Assembly (NCBI GenBank): GCA_964371835.1
Contig: CAYJOP010000113.1
Span: 1 to 5,688, forward strand
Reading direction: 5' to 3'
Length of the DNA: 5,688 bases
From: CAYJAD01 sp964371835
GTDB lineage: Bacteria; Desulfobacterota; Desulfovibrionia; Desulfovibrionales; Desulfovibrionaceae
The notes under the pieces are model-generated. The model searched no databases and was not told where the DNA came from. It saw nothing but the letters and a program-made list of their open reading frames with translations. Positions 1 through 3,799 of this stretch are shown here, in pieces (the stretch's first letter is position 1; each line of letters begins with the position of its first letter). A program made the translations under genes and the position numbers.

Positions 1-52
1 GTGCCTCTCTGAACAGCACGCTAAAGCGTGTTGTTCAGCATCGACTATTTAG
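1..52 (+). repeat. 52-bp hairpin repeat, copy 1
   Basis: It matches 285-336 in the same orientation at 51 of 52 positions; the single difference is T at 48 against C at 332. It contains a near-perfect hairpin: the arm CTGAACAGCACGC (9-21) pairs with GCGTGTTGTTCAG (26-38) across a TAAA loop, with one G-T wobble. In this copy only, a second small hairpin (CGACTA 42-47 with TAGTCG 50-55) and an outer pairing of GTGCC (1-5) with GGCAC (55-59) are also possible, giving a three-way-junction-like shape. The window starts exactly at the repeat, so its true left boundary cannot be seen. Confidence 0.9.
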
Positions 53-195
53 TCGGCACTGAAAAAGCACATAACACAACGAAAACAAAACATTTTTAAC
101 TAAAAATGAGCAAATAAAAATGCCAGAAACAAGCGTATAAAATACAACTTTCTGGCATTTTATGCTGCCAAAATACTGTTTCTTAGTGCCGACTA
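50..195. repeat. Inverted-repeat-bounded segment, MITE-like at most
   Basis: The 11-mer TAGTCGGCACT (50-60) is the exact reverse complement of AGTGCCGACTA (185-195), and similarity continues weakly inward (four of the next six positions). The 146-bp interval has no coding potential that I can defend and contains the 117-161 hairpin. Short terminal inverted repeats around a non-coding, structured core fit a miniature inverted-repeat element, but I see no target-site duplication, and the left terminus overlaps the 52-bp repeat. It could equally be the closing stem of a folded RNA. Confidence 0.35.
117..161. terminator. Possible bidirectional terminator hairpin with long loop
   Basis: The arm AAAATGCCAGAAA (117-129) is perfectly complementary to TTTCTGGCATTTT (149-161). 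The A run on one side and T run on the other give a symmetric, bidirectional terminator-like shape. The 19-nt loop is long for an intrinsic terminator and the G/C core is only five pairs, so termination is uncertain. Confidence 0.35.
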
Positions 196-196
196 C

Positions 197-223
197 CGAA
201 ATTTTTCTGTAAGAAAAATTTCG
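197..223. other. Perfect 12-bp hairpin
   Basis: CGAAATTTTTCT (197-208) pairs without mismatch with AGAAAAATTTCG (212-223) across a GTA loop. The stem is A/T-rich with C-G closing pairs and has no T tract after it, so it is not an obvious terminator. Its role is unknown. Confidence 0.6.
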
Positions 224-238
224 CGTGCCGTAAAATAA

Positions 239-270
239 GCCAGAATTCACTTCTGGCGTCCCCAAAGGGG
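239..270. other. Two adjacent short hairpins
   Basis: GCCAGAA (239-245) pairs with TTCTGGC (251-257) across a 5-nt loop, and CCCC (260-263) pairs with GGGG (267-270) across AAA. The first stem uses the same 7-mer as the hairpin at 117-161, so the two could exchange partners. No function can be assigned. Confidence 0.5.
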
Positions 271-284
271 TATTTGAAGGCAAC

Positions 285-336
285 GTGCCTCTCTGAACAG
301 CACGCTAAAGCGTGTTGTTCAGCATCGACTACTTAG
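285..336 (+). repeat. 52-bp hairpin repeat, copy 2
   Basis: This is the second direct copy of the repeat at 1-52, starting 284 bp further on. The main 13-bp hairpin is fully kept (293-305 with 310-322, TAAA loop). The second small hairpin of copy 1 is lost, because the sequence after CGACTA diverges to CTTAGACC. Similarity to copy 1 stops at 336, while upstream comparison is impossible. The two copies bracket a 232-bp unit full of other hairpins. Confidence 0.9.
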
Positions 337-388
337 ACCATAAACCATGTTGGTTAGAGCTCACGAAGTAGGTTTGTATAATAAAATT

Positions 389-419
389 AACCCCCTTGTA
401 ATTTAGTTACAAGGGGGTT
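389..419 (-). terminator. Strong intrinsic terminator of the leftward unit
   Basis: A perfect 13-bp stem (AACCCCCTTGTAA at 389-401 with TTACAAGGGGGTT at 407-419, loop TTTAG) lies 16 nt past the stop codon of the S41 protease gene. Read leftward, the stem is followed by a T-rich tail (AATTTTATTAT). Read rightward, it is followed by TTGAATTTTG, so it may act in both directions. Placement and stem quality make it the natural end of the leftward transcript. Confidence 0.85.
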
Positions 420-435
420 TTGAATTTTGATAACT

Positions 436-1740
436 TTATAAATTAGACTGAATTTGCTGTATATTAGGTAGGCTTCTTACAAATTCAAGGGCCATTCTTA
501 ATTGATTATCCTTGGCAAGTTGTTCGCCTATATCATCGTCTTTTTTGCTCTTGCCTTTGTCACTGCTTTTGGCTTCTTTTTTATTCTTCTCTCTTTCTTC
601 CTTGCTTTCAAGATGTCTTGAGAGGTCCTTTTCTCTTAAAAAGCGAGGAGATTTTATTTCTTCTTTTTCAACTGGTTCAAAAGGAACTTCAATGTCAGGA
701 ACAATGCCTTCAGCTTGGATTGATTGACCATTTGGGGTATAGTATAAAGCCACTGTTAGCTTTAAGCCAGAACCGTCAGATAGGGGAATAATGTTTTGCA
801 CAGAGCCCTTACCAAAGGTTTTTTCACCTAGTATTACAGCTCTTTTGTGGTCACGCAAAGCACCAGCCACAATTTCAGATGCAGATGCAGAACCTGCATT
901 AACTAGCACCACTAAGGGTATTGTTACATCTGAACTTTGCTTTTTGGACTTGTATTCTCGTAACGAGGTGTTATCACGCCCACGAATGGACACAATGCTA
1001 CCCTTACTTAAAAATGTATCAGAAACGCTAACGGCTTCATCCACAAGACCACCAGGGTTGTTACGCATATCTAGGACAATGCCCTTCATTTTATCTAAGT
1101 TTGAATTTTCAATGGCTTCATGGAGTTCGTCAGTGGTGCGTTCAGAAAAACGTGTAATTCTTAACCAGTAGTATCCGTCTTCTAACTCTTTTACCTTAAC
1201 GCTGATTAAGGGGATGGAATCACGAATAATACTAACAGTTTCAGGAATATTTGAATCGGCGTGAAGAATATCAAGTTCAACGACAGTTCCCTTGGGGCCG
1301 CGAATGAGTGTAACAACTTCTTGCAAGCTAAGCTCTTGAGTGGGTTCGCCATCAATGGCTAAAATAATATCGCCAGGTAAAATTCCAGCCCTAAAAGCTG
1401 GCGTATCTTCTATGGGCGATACAACGGTAACTTGTCCATTTTCTGAGGAAATTTCAATGCCAACGCCAGAAAATTCACCAGATGTATTTTCTTGCATTTC
1501 TTTGTATTCATCTGGTGTCATGAAAGTAGAGTGGGGGTCAAGTCCTTCTAACATTCCCTTTATGGCACCATCTAATAATTCCTTTGAGGTTGTTTCCTTA
1601 ACATAGTGACGTTCAACAATATCAAGCACTTGACTAAAGCGCTTGAGGGAGTCAAACTTTTCTTCTTCGGCAATGGCAAATGGTGCACTTGCACAAAGAA
1701 TTAGTGCTGAAATAAAAAATAATCTTAAGTAAAAATGCAT
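436..1740 (-). CDS. ctpA: Periplasmic carboxyl-terminal processing protease, S41 family
   Basis: This is a serine protease of the CtpA/Prc family, which trims or degrades envelope proteins from their C-terminal ends. I use the ATG at 1740 (434 aa): a GGAGAG ribosome site lies just upstream, whereas a start at the TTG at 1752 would include that site in the coding sequence. Residues 1 to about 24 form a signal peptide (hydrophobic core, FAIA before EEEK). Next come an N-terminal helical part, a PDZ domain (roughly 91-165, opening at GVGIEI) and the S41 core. The Ser-Lys-Gln catalytic set is visible: Ser286 in GSASASEI, Lys311 in KTFGKG and Gln315 in GSVQ, with the family's 25-residue Ser-Lys spacing. 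A Lys/Glu-rich stretch (about 357-402) precedes a final helix (LAKDNQLRMALEFV). Its likely partner is the AMIN protein encoded 47 nt upstream, probably on the same transcript. The physiological substrate is unknown. Confidence 0.95.
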   Translation of the reverse strand: MHFYLRLFFISALILCASAPFAIAEEEKFDSLKRFSQVLDIVERHYVKETTSKELLDGAIKGMLEGLDPHSTFMTPDEYKEMQENTSGEFSGVGIEISSENGQVTVVSPIEDTPAFRAGILPGDIILAIDGEPTQELSLQEVVTLIRGPKGTVVELDILHADSNIPETVSIIRDSIPLISVKVKELEDGYYWLRITRFSERTTDELHEAIENSNLDKMKGIVLDMRNNPGGLVDEAVSVSDTFLSKGSIVSIRGRDNTSLREYKSKKQSSDVTIPLVVLVNAGSASASEIVAGALRDHKRAVILGEKTFGKGSVQNIIPLSDGSGLKLTVALYYTPNGQSIQAEGIVPDIEVPFEPVEKEEIKSPRFLREKDLSRHLESKEEREKNKKEAKSSDKGKSKKDDDIGEQLAKDNQLRMALEFVRSLPNIQQIQSNL

Positions 1741-1744
1741 GATT

Positions 1745-1750
1745 CTCTCC
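1745..1750 (-). promoter_or_regulatory. Ribosome binding site deciding the protease start
   Basis: Read leftward, GGAGAG is followed by AATC and then ATG at 1740. The spacing is right for that ATG. The in-frame TTG at 1752 directly abuts the site and has no ribosome site of its own, so the 438-residue version is unlikely. Confidence 0.75.
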
Positions 1751-1787
1751 AAAGTAATACTAATATTTTAATAATTTAAATATTGTG

Positions 1788-2690
1788 TTAGCGTATGCGC
1801 ACATCAAGTCCGCTATCTTCATACTTTAAAAAACGTACAGAGGCTGGAGCTTTTTGTAAATCAATTACAATGCGAGTACCGTCTTTTTGATGTCCTAATC
1901 GCACATTGCTTACAAACTCGTTCTTGGGCACTCCTGGAGCCTTAACCTTCCAGTTTCCTGTAAGGTCAAGCACAATTCTTGGTGGATTTTTTAGTTGCAT
2001 GGATTTGTATGCTGGCATTTGTGAACTATCAATGCGCACAGTTACACCATCTCCCACACTCATTATACTAATTTTATTTATTACTTTTGCTTGCTCAGCA
2101 CTTTCTTGCTTAGCGCTTGAAGGCTGCTTTTCATCCTTTGTGGCAGGCTTAGATTCGGCCTGACTTGTTTCTACCTTGGCAGTATCTGGAACATTATCAA
2201 TTTTTTTTGTGTCTTTTTCAGTGCTTGTAGCTGCAGTTTCAGCTTTTGCACTGGGTTCAGGTAGTTTGTTTTCTGGCTTTGTTGAAGTGTCTGGAATATT
2301 TGAAGTGACAGACGCAGTAGAAACATCAGGTTTTACAGGATTTGCAGGTGCAGCAGATGTGGCAGGAACATCGGGTATTGTAGGATTAGTAAGTGTGGCA
2401 GCAGTATCAGCTTTTGCACTTTCTGTAATATCTTCAACTTGCTCAAGTGCTTTAGGTGAAGTTAGATGGCTTGCACTTTTGTTAGCAGTATCAACTGGTG
2501 TTTGTACCTTGGGTGGAGCTAACTCTGTTAATGTATCTTTATTTATTTTTTGCGTATTATTTTGGGGTTTTGAGTCTATTGTATTGGTAGCTTCTGCTGG
2601 ATTTAACTCTGTAATATATTCATTATATGCCACAAGTGACATACCTAATAATACTACTCCAACGATGGTTAGAGCCACAAATTTATTCAT
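1788..2690 (-). CDS. Membrane-anchored AMIN-domain protein with long low-complexity linker
   Basis: The product is 300 aa in three parts. Residues 4-21 are one hydrophobic helix that reads as a signal anchor. Residues about 28-203 are a disordered linker rich in Ala, Thr, Ser, Pro and Lys. Residues about 204-300 match an AMIN domain: beta-rich, with NPPRIVLDLTG (235-245) and VRLGHQKDGTRIVIDL (263-278). AMIN domains direct periplasmic amidases and secretin-type proteins to peptidoglycan or the division site. Here no catalytic domain accompanies it, so a targeting or scaffold role is inferred. The linker has a duplicated segment, SAKADTAAT (91-99) and SAKAETAAT (147-155), also visible in the DNA, which suggests growth by internal duplication. 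The ATG at 2690 has AGGAG five nt upstream. It lies between the small ORF upstream and the S41 protease downstream (47 nt gap), probably as one operon. The protease could process the exposed linker, but nothing in the sequence proves that. Confidence 0.85.
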   Translation of the reverse strand: MNKFVALTIVGVVLLGMSLVAYNEYITELNPAEATNTIDSKPQNNTQKINKDTLTELAPPKVQTPVDTANKSASHLTSPKALEQVEDITESAKADTAATLTNPTIPDVPATSAAPANPVKPDVSTASVTSNIPDTSTKPENKLPEPSAKAETAATSTEKDTKKIDNVPDTAKVETSQAESKPATKDEKQPSSAKQESAEQAKVINKISIMSVGDGVTVRIDSSQMPAYKSMQLKNPPRIVLDLTGNWKVKAPGVPKNEFVSNVRLGHQKDGTRIVIDLQKAPASVRFLKYEDSGLDVRIR

Positions 2691-2752
2691 AAATACTCCT
2701 AAAATGATATATTATATACTCTAAATACGAAAAATCGAAAGATACTTTAACA

Positions 2753-2857
2753 TTAATTATTAAAAATGAAAAGAGCTAATATTCCAATAATAAATGTTAC
2801 CATTAATGCTTTAATTTTTTTTTTATTTTTTTGGTCATAATTAGATAAAATTTTCAT
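2753..2857 (-). CDS. Small single-helix membrane protein, 34 aa, unrecognised
   Basis: This is a short ORF that I translated by hand from the minus strand. ATG at 2857 is preceded by AAGGG with a 7-nt spacer, a credible ribosome site, and the frame ends at TAA (2753-2755). The first 16 residues are polar and basic (MKILSNYDQKNKKKIK). The remainder, residues 17-32, is a hydrophobic helix (ALMVTFIIGILALFIF) ending in NN. By the positive-inside rule the N-terminus would be cytoplasmic. It sits 62 nt upstream of the AMIN gene, in the same direction, and would be the first gene of that unit. A run of ten A residues (complement of 2815-2824) falls in codons 12-15 and could allow slippage. The A/T richness makes chance ORFs more likely, so the call rests on the ribosome site, the charge and helix pattern, and the location. 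I recognise no family. Confidence 0.5.
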   Translation of the reverse strand: MKILSNYDQKNKKKIKALMVTFIIGILALFIFNN

Positions 2858-2908
2858 ACAATAACCCTTAAAATGCATATGGATAAACACTATATTAGTC
2901 TGTAGATG

Positions 2909-2935
2909 TTGACGATTTAAGTATTATGATATAAG
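2909..2935 (+). promoter_or_regulatory. Possible sigma-70-type promoter for the rightward unit
   Basis: TTGACG (2909-2914) and TATAAG (2930-2935) resemble -35 and -10 boxes with a 15-nt spacer, which is a little short. A second -10-like hexamer, TATGAT (2925-2930), is too close to the same -35. The site is about 43 nt before the hydrolase start at 2979, which has GGAG at 2967-2970. This is pattern matching in A/T-rich DNA. Confidence 0.4.
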
Positions 2936-2953
2936 TGCATTATCGGTTGTCTA
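2926..2953 (-). promoter_or_regulatory. Possible divergent promoter for the leftward unit
   Basis: Read leftward, TAGACA (2953-2948) and TATCAT (2931-2926) are spaced by 16 nt, about 68 nt before the small ORF start at 2857. It would overlap the proposed rightward promoter, so the two units could compete for polymerase or share a regulator. The boxes are imperfect and A/T-rich sequence gives many such matches. Confidence 0.3.
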
Positions 2954-2978
2954 ACTGTGTAAAAATGGAGTATAAATA

Positions 2979-3791
2979 ATGAAGAATGTAATTTATTTAT
3001 GTATTGCTTGTATTTTGTTAAGTTCTTGTGCCACAAGTGGTGGCTACAATGCTCAAAAAAGTATTTATGAAATTGCTACTGATGACTTCAAAGTTCAAAA
3101 ATTTTATACATCTACATTTGTTTTATATGGTCTTTTACGCTCTGCCACGGGGCAAAATGATAATTTGCATGTCTATATTGAAGGCGACGGCTTTGCTTGG
3201 GTTAGCCGTAGTAGAGTTTCAAAAAACCCAACACCCACTGACAATGTGACCAGAAGTCTTGCAGAATATGACCCAAGTAATGCTGCTGTTTTGTACCTTG
3301 CAAGACCGTGCCAATATGTAAAGGAAGACGATTTTAGAATGTGTAATTATAGGTTTTGGACAAGCCATCGCCTAGCACCTGAAGTAATAGTAGCACTTAA
3401 TGAAGCTGTAAGTCAGGCAAAATCACTTACCAATGCAAAAAATATTAGTTTGATTGGCTATTCTGGTGGTGGCGGAGCTGCTGCTCTTGTGGCTGCAAAA
3501 CGTAATGATGTTAAATTTTTAGGAAGTGTTGCTGGTTTGCTTGACCATGTTACATGGACAAATATGCATGAAGTAAGTCCGCTTATTGGTTCATTAAACC
3601 CTGTTGATAGTGCGCATTTATTAAGCAAAATTCCACAGCGTCACGTTACTGGCTCAACTGATGATGTTGTGCCTGCATCTTCACAAATTTCATTTTGTAA
3701 TAATATTGAACAATCAAATGCTTGCATCACCATAGATGGAGTGGGGCATTATGATCAGTGGTCAAGAATTTGGGATTATAACATTTATTAG
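2979..3791 (+). CDS. Lipoprotein alpha/beta hydrolase
   Basis: The product is 270 aa. The N-terminus is a lipoprotein signal with lipobox LSSC; Cys17 would be the lipidated residue. Ala follows it, so by the E. coli sorting rule it would go to the outer membrane. The alpha/beta hydrolase fold is shown by the nucleophile elbow GYSGGG (Ser162), an acidic residue in GSTDDVVP (Asp228 or Asp229) and a late histidine in GVGHYDQW (His257). GDG at 69-71 is placed to contribute to the oxyanion hole. Four further cysteines (111, 122, 240, 249) could form two disulfides, fitting a periplasm-facing enzyme. The substrate is not predictable: ester, lipid or cell-wall-linked compounds are all possible. The start has GGAG eight nt upstream. 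The TAG stop overlaps the AGGA ribosome site of the next gene, which starts 8 nt on, so the two are probably cotranscribed and translationally coupled. Confidence 0.85.
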   Translation: MKNVIYLCIACILLSSCATSGGYNAQKSIYEIATDDFKVQKFYTSTFVLYGLLRSATGQNDNLHVYIEGDGFAWVSRSRVSKNPTPTDNVTRSLAEYDPSNAAVLYLARPCQYVKEDDFRMCNYRFWTSHRLAPEVIVALNEAVSQAKSLTNAKNISLIGYSGGGGAAALVAAKRNDVKFLGSVAGLLDHVTWTNMHEVSPLIGSLNPVDSAHLLSKIPQRHVTGSTDDVVPASSQISFCNNIEQSNACITIDGVGHYDQWSRIWDYNIY

Positions 3792-3799
3792 GAATATAT

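Larger units (their letters stand above)
1..435. other. Gene-free, hairpin-rich intergenic region
   Basis: I find no convincing coding sequence here. The stretch holds two copies of a 52-bp hairpin repeat, an 11-bp inverted repeat that encloses a long-loop hairpin, a 12-bp A/T-rich hairpin, two small hairpins and a strong terminator. The 7-mer GCCAGAA and its complement TTCTGGC alternate four times (122-128, 150-156, 239-245, 251-257), so the hairpins could also pair with one another. The only longer open frame (minus strand, 283 to 35) starts at TTG and runs through these palindromes, so I do not call it. The region lies downstream of the leftward protease gene; what lies to its left is outside the window. 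It may be a non-mobile intergenic repeat cluster, a remnant of a small non-autonomous element, or a structured RNA; the sequence alone does not decide. Confidence 0.7.

Noticed and set aside
35..283. 82-codon open frame on the minus strand through the repeat region
   Set aside because: It starts at TTG, runs through several perfect palindromes and into the 52-bp repeat, and its translation has no recognisable domain. A partial GAGAGG upstream is the only support, and it lies inside repeat copy 2.
1..336. CRISPR array or integron attC sites
   Set aside because: There are only two repeat copies with a 232-bp interval, far outside CRISPR spacing, and no attC core (GTTRRRY with RYYYAAC) is arranged around the hairpins.
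512..1606. Several 70-126-codon plus-strand frames antisense to the S41 protease
   Set aside because: They are shadows of a gene with intact catalytic motifs and signal peptide; none has a ribosome site or domain pattern of its own.
1741..1752. TTG start giving four extra residues on the S41 protease
   Set aside because: The extra codons are themselves the GGAGAG ribosome site of the ATG at 1740, which leads straight into a normal signal peptide.
2176..2724. 182-codon open frame on the plus strand antisense to the AMIN gene
   Set aside because: It mirrors the low-complexity Ala/Thr/Ser linker of the real gene, which keeps the opposite frame open. The AMIN domain and ribosome site clearly favour the minus strand.
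2805..2835. T-rich tract as a plus-strand intrinsic terminator
   Set aside because: No G/C stem precedes the T10-A-T7 run, and no rightward gene lies upstream; on the minus strand it is the lysine-rich part of the small ORF.
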